This document shows, in pieces, positions 49,182-57,089 of a stretch of 64,000 nt of DNA. Origin of the DNA: Murimonas intestini (GTDB lineage Bacteria > Bacillota > Clostridia > Lachnospirales > Lachnospiraceae); NCBI GenBank assembly GCA_003148945.1, contig QGGY01000007.1, positions 124,001-188,000 on the forward strand, in the 5' to 3' direction. The translations under genes were made by a program, and so were the position numbers. A model generated the notes under the pieces. It saw only the letters and a list, made by a program, of their open reading frames with translations. It had not been told where the DNA came from and did not search any database. Numbering within the stretch: the stretch's first letter is position 1; each line of letters starts with the position of its first letter.

Positions 49182-50972
49182 ATGCAGCACCCCCCTTCCC
49201 TCTTACGTTCTAAAATTGCAGCCCGCATCAGCAGGAAACTGGCATTCATCTATACTGCCATTTACCTTCTTCTGCTGCTTTCTCTTCTCGCTGTCCTGAC
49301 TCCAATCCTTTACCGGGACGCAGTTAAGCGGGAAACACAGCTGCACTCTATTTTCACAGAAGAGTATGCCGCCTTACAGACACAGCTCTCAGAAAGTATG
49401 AACAGTTTAAGCAACGATTTCTTTCTGCTTCTGGATACATATGTAAAACTGCCTGACGATGCAAGCCGTGCCTTAATTGTACAGGCCCTTTCAAGCTACG
49501 CAGCTTCCTACCATAATTACGCAGCTGTTGGGGTAAGTCTTCCCTCCGGAGAGTATATTTCCTCTTTCTATTATACCAATATCCAGCAGAGAGAACTGCT
49601 TGACGGCAACGTCCATTACCAGAACCTTCTGTCTACCCACAGCAACAGCTATTATTCGCCTATTTATACCAGCAGGATCTACACGGAAAAAACCACCTAT
49701 ATGGATGCCAATTATGACGACCTGATATATTTTTCAAAAAATTATTCTTACGGCGTGAATACCTACACGCTGACTGTTTTTTATAAAATATCCGAGACCT
49801 TACAGAAAAACAATACATTGAACGCCTCCTCTTTCAATAGCTACCTTATTCTGGATAAGTATGATGATGTGATCTATACGACTGACACTGCACTTTCAGA
49901 ACCGCTCAGGAACTATCTCCTGGAGGATTCCTTTAAGTTCTCATCTTCTGTAGGCAGTTTCCGTTTTCAGAAAGGTCTTTGCTTTTATAAAAGCATTCCC
50001 GCCACCGGCTGGCGTGTCTTTTCGTATGTAAGTTTTACACGTATGCTGCAGGACCTTCTGCTCATCCTTGGACTTGTCACCGCCCTGTATCTGATCTCTC
50101 CGATCCTGTATAATATCTTTCTCGTCTCTGTTACAAAAAAACAGCTGGCGCCTCTTAAAAACCTGGCCGATACAATGGCCGCCTTTCACGCCGGGGAGGA
50201 TATCCGTTCAGAAATAAATACGCGGGATGAAATAGAAGATCTAAGCAATGTATTTAATAAGATGGTTGTAGAGATCAACGCACAGGTCAAAGATATAGGC
50301 CTGAAAGAACATGAAAACTCTGTAGTCAACTATAAGCTGCTGGCAACCCAGATAGATCCCCACTTTATCTATAATACCATGAACATCATCAATATCATGG
50401 CCCGCCAGGGCAATACGTCTGCAATTGTAGAAATCAATACTGCCCTTGTCCGGATACTCAGGGAGCGCCTAAACAGCAAGCTCTCTATCCATGATACGGT
50501 TAAAAATGAATATGATACTATGATCCAGTATGAGGTCATTATGAATTACCGCTACCAGCACCAGGTAGAAATCCACTATGATATCGATGATGCCCTTATG
50601 GACATGGAAATACCAAAGAACATCCTTCAGCCTCTGGTTGAAAATGCTTTTTATCATGGTTTCGGTGATATGGACATTGTTCTGCATGGCCATATCGATA
50701 TTATGATCTATGCCATCGAAGAAAATCTGATCATCGAGGTCAGTGACGACGGAAAGGGAATCTCCCCTGAACGCCTTTCCCAGGTCATGGAGCAGGATTA
50801 CAGCATTTATAAGGATAAAAAGCCCCACATAGGAGTTAATAATATCCGCCAGCGTCTTAACTATATTTATCAGGGTAATTACCAGATGGAGATCCACAGT
50901 ACAGAAGGCCTTGGGACCACGGTTATTATAACGATCCCAAAGCAAATGCCGGCGGAATTTACTTCCGCCTGA
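49182..50972 (+). CDS. YesM-type sensor histidine kinase
   Basis: A 596-residue kinase. ATG 49182 has AGGAG upstream and is followed by the first membrane segment (LAFIYTAIYLLLLLSLLAVL); an upstream extension inside the regulator gene is not supported. The extracellular sensor is about 260 residues, then a second segment (LLLILGLVTALYLISPILYN), HAMP, the His motif QIDPHFIYNTMNII, and an intact ATPase domain (LQPLVENAFYHG, SDDGKGI, HIGVNNIRQRL). It forms a pair with the regulator at 47584. Ligand is probably a rhamnose-containing sugar, by context. Confidence 0.92.
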   Translation: MQHPPSLLRSKIAARISRKLAFIYTAIYLLLLLSLLAVLTPILYRDAVKRETQLHSIFTEEYAALQTQLSESMNSLSNDFFLLLDTYVKLPDDASRALIVQALSSYAASYHNYAAVGVSLPSGEYISSFYYTNIQQRELLDGNVHYQNLLSTHSNSYYSPIYTSRIYTEKTTYMDANYDDLIYFSKNYSYGVNTYTLTVFYKISETLQKNNTLNASSFNSYLILDKYDDVIYTTDTALSEPLRNYLLEDSFKFSSSVGSFRFQKGLCFYKSIPATGWRVFSYVSFTRMLQDLLLILGLVTALYLISPILYNIFLVSVTKKQLAPLKNLADTMAAFHAGEDIRSEINTRDEIEDLSNVFNKMVVEINAQVKDIGLKEHENSVVNYKLLATQIDPHFIYNTMNIINIMARQGNTSAIVEINTALVRILRERLNSKLSIHDTVKNEYDTMIQYEVIMNYRYQHQVEIHYDIDDALMDMEIPKNILQPLVENAFYHGFGDMDIVLHGHIDIMIYAIEENLIIEVSDDGKGISPERLSQVMEQDYSIYKDKKPHIGVNNIRQRLNYIYQGNYQMEIHSTEGLGTTVIITIPKQMPAEFTSA

Positions 50973-50981
50973 CACCACTGT

Positions 50982-51340
50982 TCAAAATTCCGAGCTGAAA
51001 TCCACATACCAGCGTTTCCTGTGGAAGTGTTCTCCCTCGTATTTGCGCAGGCCTAAACTGAATTTGAAGCTTTCTGTCCTTCTCAAAAGCTTGAGTACAA
51101 TTTCATTTTTTCCTTTTAGCAAACGGTGATGGATATTCCTTTCTTCTGCAGAACCTCCAGCCACAAAAGCTGTAAATCTAAATCATCATTCGGCAGATCT
51201 GTCCGGATCACCTCACTGTAATGCTCATACGGAATCAGTTTTTTTATCCCTTCGACCGGCGCCCCCGCTGCCCCGCCCAGACATTTTCCTATCCAACCTC
51301 CAAGAACCTTGTCAAAATACTCCTGATATATCAGATTCAT
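50982..51340 (-). pseudogene. Remnant of an ADP-ribosylglycohydrolase-family gene
   Basis: The 5' part (51340 to 51116) encodes about 74 residues with GGWIGKCLGGAAGAPVEGIK and DLPNDDLDLQLLWLEVL, the N-terminal metal-site region of ADP-ribosylglycohydrolases. After a frame change near 51120 the other frame encodes LLKGKNEIVLKLLRR and RKYEGEHFHRKRWYVDF, which looks like the C-terminal beta-domain of the same kind of protein. Several hundred codons in between are missing, so this is an internal deletion with a frameshift. The ribosome site GGAGAG is still intact. It converges with the YesM gene. Confidence 0.65.
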
Positions 51341-51516
51341 AGTTAGCTCTCCTTCTTAATCGATTATGCACAGGTATTTGATACCTGATTTTACATGACA
51401 CGCGCCTTACGTTCCGCCATAATCAGTGCCATATTTTCCCGAAAAATAATTCATAAGCGCAATTGCCGATTTTGTAATAGGCTTGTGAATTCTGGATTTA
51501 CTTCCCTCCATGCCTT

Positions 51517-51545
51517 TGCAGTAAATCTAAAAATTCTTTACTGCA
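51517..51545. repeat. Perfect 9-bp inverted repeat
   Basis: TGCAGTAAA and TTTACTGCA over an 11-base loop, in the 316-base gap 51341-51656 between the decayed gene and the HepT gene. No gene is supported in that gap; it holds this repeat and the terminator at 51564-51606. Confidence 0.4.
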
Positions 51546-51563
51546 TCCGCAGATATAAAAACA

Positions 51564-51606
51564 AAGAATCATCAGAACCAGCAATTTACTGGAACTGGTG
51601 ATTCTT
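51564..51606 (-). terminator. Terminator of the HepT/MntA operon
   Basis: AAGAATCATCAG (51564-51575) pairs with CTGGTGATTCTT (51595-51606) at 11 of 12 positions, followed on the minus strand by a T-rich tract, 50 bases after the HepT stop. Confidence 0.7.
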
Positions 51607-51656
51607 AATTAAGAAGTTTTTTTACAGCCTCTCTTCATCAATGACTATTTGTTTTT

Positions 51657-52052
51657 TTAGCGTTCCCATTCCTCTTCCGGTTGCACGGCTTCCTGCTCCA
51701 TCATGCGGTGCATTTCAATAGTATTGTTGCAGAACTTCAATAGCATCGGAATATCCTCCACCGCCGTTTCCCAAACACGATCAATGTCCATTGCACCATA
51801 ATTGTGTGCAAACAAGTTACGCATCCCCTTAATCGCTGGCCAATAAATGGTTGCTTTCGTCGCTTCCCGGAAGTCCTCCGGCAAGTGTCCTGTCAGCTCA
51901 CCTATCTGGAGAAGACTCATACAAATGGAGTTACGGAAATCTTTATCCATTTCAAAAACTGCTTTGTCTTTTCCGAACCGTTCAAGTGTTTCCTGCACAT
52001 CAATACAGTAATGACGAATATGTTCTAAAATATCAGCTGTTTTTTTCTTCAT
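51657..52052 (-). CDS. hepT: HepT-type toxin (RNase/HEPN domain)
   Basis: A 131-residue HEPN-domain protein. The R-x4-H-x-Y motif reads RNLFAHNY (Arg78, His83, Tyr85), the active site of HepT RNases. It overlaps the end of the MntA-like gene by 20 bases. In characterised type VII systems HepT is the toxin and is inactivated by AMP transfer to the tyrosine by MntA. The C-terminal tail is acidic (QPEEEWER). It is a complete, apparently intact toxin gene. Confidence 0.9.
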   Translation of the reverse strand: MKKKTADILEHIRHYCIDVQETLERFGKDKAVFEMDKDFRNSICMSLLQIGELTGHLPEDFREATKATIYWPAIKGMRNLFAHNYGAMDIDRVWETAVEDIPMLLKFCNNTIEMHRMMEQEAVQPEEEWER

Positions 52053-52365
52053 ATATCAGCTTCTCGTCCTCCCTGATATGTTTTTTAAAATTTTCTGTAT
52101 GTTCTGCGTTGGCACGGTGATTCAGCGCCTCCGTGGTAACTAAGTCCACCGGCTTATGCAACGCCTCCGTTAAATCGCTGTACAATCCACCGAGCCCGAA
52201 CATACTCCGTATCCGCCCGCCGTCAATACGCAAATCAATATCACTCTCAGGCAGTGCGTCACCACGGGCATAAGAGCCAAACAGATAGGCTCTGCTGACA
52301 CCATATTTTTCAAGAATCGGCGCAATAATCCTGCTAATCTCGCTTACCGCATAAATCCTATCCAT
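52033..52365 (-). CDS. mntA: MntA-type minimal nucleotidyltransferase antitoxin
   Basis: A 110-residue minimal nucleotidyltransferase. The motif GSYARGDALPESDID supplies Gly30-Ser31 and Asp42/Asp44; the third acid is probably Asp74 (KPVDLV). MntA transfers AMP to HepT and thereby neutralises it. GGAGAGGAG precedes the ATG. The promoter and a 10-bp palindrome over its -10 box lie directly upstream, which suggests autoregulation. The pair is self-contained and sits next to a decayed gene and a MITE-like fragment, in keeping with an accessory region. Confidence 0.92.
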   Translation of the reverse strand: MDRIYAVSEISRIIAPILEKYGVSRAYLFGSYARGDALPESDIDLRIDGGRIRSMFGLGGLYSDLTEALHKPVDLVTTEALNHRANAEHTENFKKHIREDEKLIYEEKNS

Positions 52366-52390
52366 TCTCTCACTCCTCTCCGGTAAAACT

Positions 52391-52434
52391 CAATGCTATA
52401 TTTATATTATAGCATTGGCAGTTTTCTATTGCAA
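52391..52434 (-). promoter_or_regulatory. Promoter and palindromic operator of the HepT/MntA operon
   Basis: On the minus strand TTGCAA and TATAAT are separated by 17 bases (52406-52434). CAATGCTATA (52391-52400) and TATAGCATTG (52408-52417) form a perfect 10-bp inverted repeat that covers the -10 box, as expected for repression by the antitoxin complex. Confidence 0.75.
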
Positions 52435-52437
52435 TAA

Positions 52438-52482
52438 CCGCATTTCGTGGATTTTCACTGAAAATCCCGAGTTTTGCCAAAC
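52438..52482 (-). repeat. Probable fragment related to the MITE at 35911
   Basis: On the minus strand this stretch shares CTCGGGATTTTC exactly with the MITE (36009-36020), and then a similar ACGAAA-containing arm. It also contains the perfect hairpin GGATTTTC/GAAAATCC over ACT. Ends and target duplication are not recognisable. Confidence 0.35.
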
Positions 52483-52503
52483 TCCTTAAACTGCAGCTTC
52501 AGC

Positions 52504-53397
52504 TCAGCCTTTTACGCTTCCCATAACAAGCCCGGCCGTAAAATACTTCTGCAGGAACGGATAAATGATCAGCAGCGGGATCATGGAAATAAACAGCTGT
52601 GCGGCTCTTAGATTCTGTCCGCTCACGGCCATTCGTTCAATAATGCTCTGCATGTTATTGCTGTTTAGAAGTACCTGGTCTGATGACTGCAGGACATTCT
52701 GCAGATAAGTCTGAAGCGGATAATTGCTTGTACTGTTCATATAGATCCGCCCGTCCATCCAGGAATTCCAGTGCCCCATAAATGTAAACAAAGTAATGGT
52801 GGCAATGGAGGGCTTTGCCAATGGCAGATAGAGCTTCCACAGTATAGTGTGCTGCTTTGCGCCGTCCACAAGTGCAGACTCTTCGATCTCCCGCGGGATT
52901 CCTCTGAAGAAATTCATCATCAGCACAATATTGAATACATTCACACCCATGGGCAGCACCAGCGCCCAGATGGTATCCATCATTTTTAAGTCCTTGATCA
53001 GCAGATAGGTGGGCACCAGGCCTGCATTAAAGATCATTACAAACATAAACAGCCACATATATATCTTTCTGGCCGGAAAATACTGCTCCTCCTTAGAAAG
53101 GGGGTAGGCAGCCAGGATAGTCAGGAGCAGCCCCAGGGGTACGCCAACAGCCAGCCTTGTGATGGTAACACCAAAAGCTCTCCAGAACATGCTATTTTGC
53201 ATTACATATTTATACGCAGCCAGTGTAAAACCCTTCGGGATCAGCGTGACCATGTTTGAATCCGTATAGGAGGCCCCGCTGAAGGACAGCGCCAAAATAT
53301 GTATGAGAGGGACAAGACATGACAGCATCATGAATATTATGATTATGTAGTTAATTATATTGAAGACCAACCTGCCTTTTGATTTATATTCTTTCAT
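52504..53397 (-). CDS. LplC/YtcP-type carbohydrate ABC permease
   Basis: About 297 residues with six membrane segments and the coupling loop EIEESALVDGAKQHTILWKL. It belongs to the LplC/YtcP group of CUT1 permeases found with large binding lipoproteins. I take ATG 53397 (AAGGGGG 6 bases upstream) over ATG 53403. It follows the LplB-type permease gene after a few bases. No ATPase is in this operon, so a shared MsmK-type ATPase, or the UgpC-type protein at 23408, must energise it. Confidence 0.9.
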   Translation of the reverse strand: MKEYKSKGRLVFNIINYIIIIFMMLSCLVPLIHILALSFSGASYTDSNMVTLIPKGFTLAAYKYVMQNSMFWRAFGVTITRLAVGVPLGLLLTILAAYPLSKEEQYFPARKIYMWLFMFVMIFNAGLVPTYLLIKDLKMMDTIWALVLPMGVNVFNIVLMMNFFRGIPREIEESALVDGAKQHTILWKLYLPLAKPSIATITLFTFMGHWNSWMDGRIYMNSTSNYPLQTYLQNVLQSSDQVLLNSNNMQSIIERMAVSGQNLRAAQLFISMIPLLIIYPFLQKYFTAGLVMGSVKG

Positions 53398-53408
53398 CCC
53401 CATCCCCC

Positions 53409-54317
53409 TTAGAATACCCTGTAGCCTGCAAATTTGTCTGCCAGTTTATTGGAACCTGCAATCAATATGATAGATACCACGGATTTGAACAGACCTACAG
53501 CTGTGCTGAAGGAATACTGCTGCTGCTGTATACCCAGCCTGTAAACTAAGGTATCTATAATGTCTCCGCTCTCATAGACAGACACATTGTAGAGGTTAAA
53601 TACCTGGTCAAATCCTGCGTTTAATATATTTCCAATGGAGAGGATAGTCATCAGCACGATAAACATGGATATCCCCGGAAGAGTAATATGCAGTGTCTGT
53701 TTCCACCGGCCAGCGCCGTCGATGGCTGCCGCCTCGTACAGCGCCGGATCTATATTTGTCAGGGCTGCCAGATAGACTATTGTATTGTAGCCAAAATTTT
53801 TCCATACATCACTGACTGTCAGTGTCCACCTGAATGTGTCGTTGCTTCCTAAAAAGAAAACAGGTTCATGTCCAAAAGCTTCTATTATCCTGTTTACCAG
53901 CCCTCCGTCTGTCCTGAGTATATTCGTCAATATGCCTGCCAGGATGATCCATGAGAGGAAATAGGGCAGATATGTGATAGTCTGAGTCATCTTTTTAAAC
54001 CATTTTACCCTTATCTCATTGAGCATCAGGGCAAAGGTGATGGGCACCGCCAGATTGCCGATTATTTTCATAAATGCGATAATCAGTGTGTTCCTCAGCG
54101 CTCTGAGTGTATCATCGGTAATAAACATTTTTTCAAAGTGCTTCAGGCCCACCCAGGGCGAGTCTGCTATCCCCAGCCCTGGTTTATAGTCTTTAAAGGC
54201 AATGCTGAATCCTGTTATCATGGGAATATAATTAAAAATAATAATACACAGAAGAGGGATCCAGACCATCAGATGAAACATCATCTGATCCGATGTCATT
54301 TTTTTCTTTTTTCTCAT
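53409..54317 (-). CDS. LplB/YteP-type carbohydrate ABC permease
   Basis: A 302-residue permease with a short N-terminal tail, first segment LMVWIPLLCIIIFNYIPMI, FKDYKPGLGIADSPWVGLKH (a typical LplB signature), and coupling loop PALYEAAAIDGAGRWKQTLH. It pairs with the permease at 52504. The ribosome site (GAGAGG) is weaker than for its neighbours. It follows the binding lipoprotein gene. Confidence 0.92.
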   Translation of the reverse strand: MRKKKKMTSDQMMFHLMVWIPLLCIIIFNYIPMITGFSIAFKDYKPGLGIADSPWVGLKHFEKMFITDDTLRALRNTLIIAFMKIIGNLAVPITFALMLNEIRVKWFKKMTQTITYLPYFLSWIILAGILTNILRTDGGLVNRIIEAFGHEPVFFLGSNDTFRWTLTVSDVWKNFGYNTIVYLAALTNIDPALYEAAAIDGAGRWKQTLHITLPGISMFIVLMTILSIGNILNAGFDQVFNLYNVSVYESGDIIDTLVYRLGIQQQQYSFSTAVGLFKSVVSIILIAGSNKLADKFAGYRVF

Positions 54318-54347
54318 TTTCTTATCGCCTCTCGTATCTGACTATAT

Positions 54348-56117
54348 TTAATTGCCCTTTGATGCCTGGTACCAGGCATCCGCCTCCTCTGTGATCTCTG
54401 CTCCGCCCAGGGCGCTCCATTGTTCAAGGAATTCATCATAGTAATCCACGCTCTTGTTCCCTGTAATGATATCCACCATTGTTTCCTTTGCAAGTGTGAT
54501 CAGGCTTGTTGTACACTCATTCATCTTTTCTGTAGCCGTAGTGTCATACGCGGAATACAAATAATTATCCATGTCATCCATCTCATGAAGTGTCTGGTAG
54601 GCACAATGCTCATTTCCCCACACGGACCAGTAGAGGATTCCTGCCTCATAAGCCGCCAGCTCTTCTTCGTTAAGCTCATCTCTCCTGTCCCTATTGTCGT
54701 AATACTGCATCATCGCCTTGTAATCCCGGAGGTTCTCAGCGCTGAGTCCTGTTGTCTCCCCTGTTTTAAACGCATTCTGAAGCAGATCATACGCTTTCAT
54801 ATTTTTAGACGCAACTGACATTCCTCCCACACACAGGGTATATCCCGTATATTTTCCCGGAAGTCCATTGTACATCTCATACTCCTCCTGAGTGAGTTTG
54901 TCAGGACGGCCGCAGTAATGTGTTCCCAGATTCATCAACTTAAAGAAGGTCTCCATATCATCATACTTGCTGCTCATAACATTAAAAGAATTCGTTGCCG
55001 CGGTATAGAAAGCCTGCCCTCTTAATTCCTCAGTCAGTCCCGGGATCGCCGCTGACACAAAATTTGCATCCGGCTGTGTCGCCACTGCATTCTTCCACGG
55101 CATTTCAGCCCCATAGAAAATACTGAAGGCCATTCCTACTCTTCCGGCTGACATATCCTGTATGATCTGGTCCTGTCCTGCTGTCACAAAATCCTTTGAG
55201 ATAATCCCTTCCTCATACATCTTCTGCAGCAGCGTAAGACCCTGCTTCATTTCTTCTGTCTTTGAACCTCCGTATACTGCCTTTCCATCTACATCTATAA
55301 ATGGGACAATATTTGAAAAATGTCCCGGCTGGGCCCCGAACATTTCAAAAAATGTACCCAGATCTCCAAACTGCTGGAATACATCTTTCCCGTTAACTGC
55401 AAGCCCATATGTATCATCTTTTCCGTTCTGGTCCGGGTCATTTTCCTTAAACGCCTTTGCAACTGCATAAAACTCATCTACAGTCCTGGGGATTTCCAGG
55501 CCCAGATTATCCAGCCAATCCTGACGTATCCACAAGATAGGCATGCTGTCATTGGGGGATGCAGCCGTTGGCAGCCCGTAAAGCTTTCCGTCTATGGTGG
55601 CCGCCTGCAGCGCCCTCCGTCCCGCCTCTGTGTCATAATATTCCTTTATTTCATCGGACGCATACTTTTCAAATCCTTCAGTCAGATCTGCAAAGACTCC
55701 CTGTTCAGCCCATTCCTTAAACTGCTTGGAATCCACACTGAACACATCCGGGTAATCACCTGACATGACACACTGTGAAAGCTTCTCTGTATTCTGTGAC
55801 AGGTCCACCTCATACATTACATCCAGCTTTATTCCATTCTCACGGTACAGGTTCACCCATGTATTATTGTCGGCTGTCTCATCCCCCTGGAACTTAAAAG
55901 ATGTATCACGTGCCACGCCGATTTTTACTGATCTGAGCTCATCCTCTCCCTTTTCACCTGTATCTGCTGTACCTTCTTCCGCTGCCTCTTCTGATGTCTC
56001 CTTCTTTGAAGAACTGTCCTCATCCTTTCCCGGTTTCGTCACCGCACAGGCACACATTGATACTGCCATGCTGCCACATAACAAAACGGCACACACTTTT
56101 CTCATTCTTTCTTTCAT
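54348..56117 (-). CDS. LplA/YtcQ-type sugar-binding lipoprotein
   Basis: A 589-residue lipoprotein. Signal with Cys22/Cys24 (VSMCACAV) and an acidic Ser/Glu/Lys linker, then a large CUT1 binding fold: FSVDSKQFKEWAEQGVFADL, LYGLPTAASPNDSMPILWIRQDWLD and VDEFYAVAKAFKENDPDQNG, which are characteristic of the long oligosaccharide-binding LplA/YtcQ group. AAGGAG precedes the ATG. Its promoter carries tandem repeats shared with the GH3 gene at 58918-61158. Ligand unknown; a beta-linked oligosaccharide is plausible given that GH3 gene. Confidence 0.93.
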   Translation of the reverse strand: MKERMRKVCAVLLCGSMAVSMCACAVTKPGKDEDSSSKKETSEEAAEEGTADTGEKGEDELRSVKIGVARDTSFKFQGDETADNNTWVNLYRENGIKLDVMYEVDLSQNTEKLSQCVMSGDYPDVFSVDSKQFKEWAEQGVFADLTEGFEKYASDEIKEYYDTEAGRRALQAATIDGKLYGLPTAASPNDSMPILWIRQDWLDNLGLEIPRTVDEFYAVAKAFKENDPDQNGKDDTYGLAVNGKDVFQQFGDLGTFFEMFGAQPGHFSNIVPFIDVDGKAVYGGSKTEEMKQGLTLLQKMYEEGIISKDFVTAGQDQIIQDMSAGRVGMAFSIFYGAEMPWKNAVATQPDANFVSAAIPGLTEELRGQAFYTAATNSFNVMSSKYDDMETFFKLMNLGTHYCGRPDKLTQEEYEMYNGLPGKYTGYTLCVGGMSVASKNMKAYDLLQNAFKTGETTGLSAENLRDYKAMMQYYDNRDRRDELNEEELAAYEAGILYWSVWGNEHCAYQTLHEMDDMDNYLYSAYDTTATEKMNECTTSLITLAKETMVDIITGNKSVDYYDEFLEQWSALGGAEITEEADAWYQASKGN

Positions 56118-56167
56118 TTTCCATTCTCCTTCGTCACATTCACTATTTTTTTAATTCTGATAAGATT

Positions 56168-56228
56168 ATTCTAGTCATTATGACCATTCAAAACCATGTG
56201 CATTTTTTGTCATATGGTGCATTTTTAT
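56168..56228 (-). promoter_or_regulatory. Activator-type promoter with tandem direct repeats (transporter operon)
   Basis: On the minus strand the -10 box is TAGAAT (56168-56173), the spacer is 17 bases and the -35 position is TGGTTT, far from consensus. Two direct repeats abut it: ACAAAAAATGCACATGG (56194-56210) and ATAAAAATGCACCATATG (56211-56228), with a 19-base period. The same arrangement stands before the GH3 gene at 61190-61251. It fits an AraC/YesN-type dimer bound next to RNA polymerase. Confidence 0.7.
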
Positions 56229-56246
56229 AACAGTTGTAACTGTTCA

Positions 56247-57089
56247 TTATGTCTCCGTCATCTTTCTTCCTGCATATTCCCGCCTGTATTCCTGGGGCGT
56301 TATACCCAGCTCTCTCCTGAAGGCCCTTGCAAACGCCTGGGGTGAGAGGTAGCCTGATTCCTGGGATATTTCCTGTATGGATTTATCAGTCTCAAGAAGC
56401 ATCTTTTTTGCACCCTGAAGCTTCTGTTCCATGATATATGCAGACAGCTTCTCTTTTCCGTACTGCCTGAATATCTTCGAAAGATAGGCTGGAGAATAGT
56501 GAAACTTTTCCGCAATCAAGGCTGCCGTCAAATCTTCTTTGCTGTGCTCCTTAATATACCCTTTGATCCTCCTGATCAGCTCCTGGTCATGCTGCGGCCC
56601 TTCCCCCTCATAACTGATCATCTGTCTGGCCTTTTCTTCAGAAAAGATCTGCTTTACCTACTCAATCTGTTTTTTTGCTGTCTCCACTGATTCTCTTCCG
56701 GATCTTTTCTCTTCCAGTACTTCTGCTGCTGACCGGATTGCGCTCTTGATCATATCTTCCTGCTCTGTTTTAACAATGTACCGGCACCTTTTGATCTTGT
56801 TTGCCCTGTAAATATAGGAAAACTCCTCATAGGCGGTCAGCAGTATTACTTCTGTGTCAGGCAAATTTTCAGCCGCATATTCAAGCAGTTCAAAGCCATC
56901 TGTGACTGGCATCACTATATCAGTCATCAGCAGATCCGGAGCCTGCTGTGCCAGCCTTTTCTTTGCACGTGTCCCTGAGTAAAATACTTCTACCTCACCC
57001 ATATCTCCCAGTGTTTCCCTCACCAGATCCCCCACATAATCTGCTATTTCCGCTTCATCGTCCACCACCATGATTTTCCACCTGTTCAT
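56247..57089 (-). pseudogene. YesN-type response regulator interrupted by an in-frame TAG
   Basis: The first 143 codons give a receiver (Asp10/Asp11, Asp57 in LLMTDIVMPV, Lys107) and end KKQIE-TAG at 56658-56660. The same frame continues with VKQIFSEEKARQM and then an intact AraC-type DNA-binding part with LTAALIAEKFHYSPAYLSKI and KSIQEISQESGYLSPQAFAR, to a stop at 56247. No base is gained or lost, so one substitution (for example CAG to TAG) splits a ~280-residue regulator. An ATG at 56621 could restart the DNA-binding half alone. ATG 57089 has GGAGG within the kinase gene and overlaps it by 35 bases. Readthrough or a sequencing error cannot be excluded. Confidence 0.8.

Noticed and set aside
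51395-51601. A 68-codon plus-strand frame in the gap before HepT
   Set aside because: It runs through the inverted repeat and terminator hairpin and has no ribosome site or family likeness.
56658-56660. TAG read as pyrrolysine or other recoding
   Set aside because: No pyrrolysine genes or stop-proximal structure is seen, and the partner kinase is degenerate too, so a simple nonsense change is more likely.
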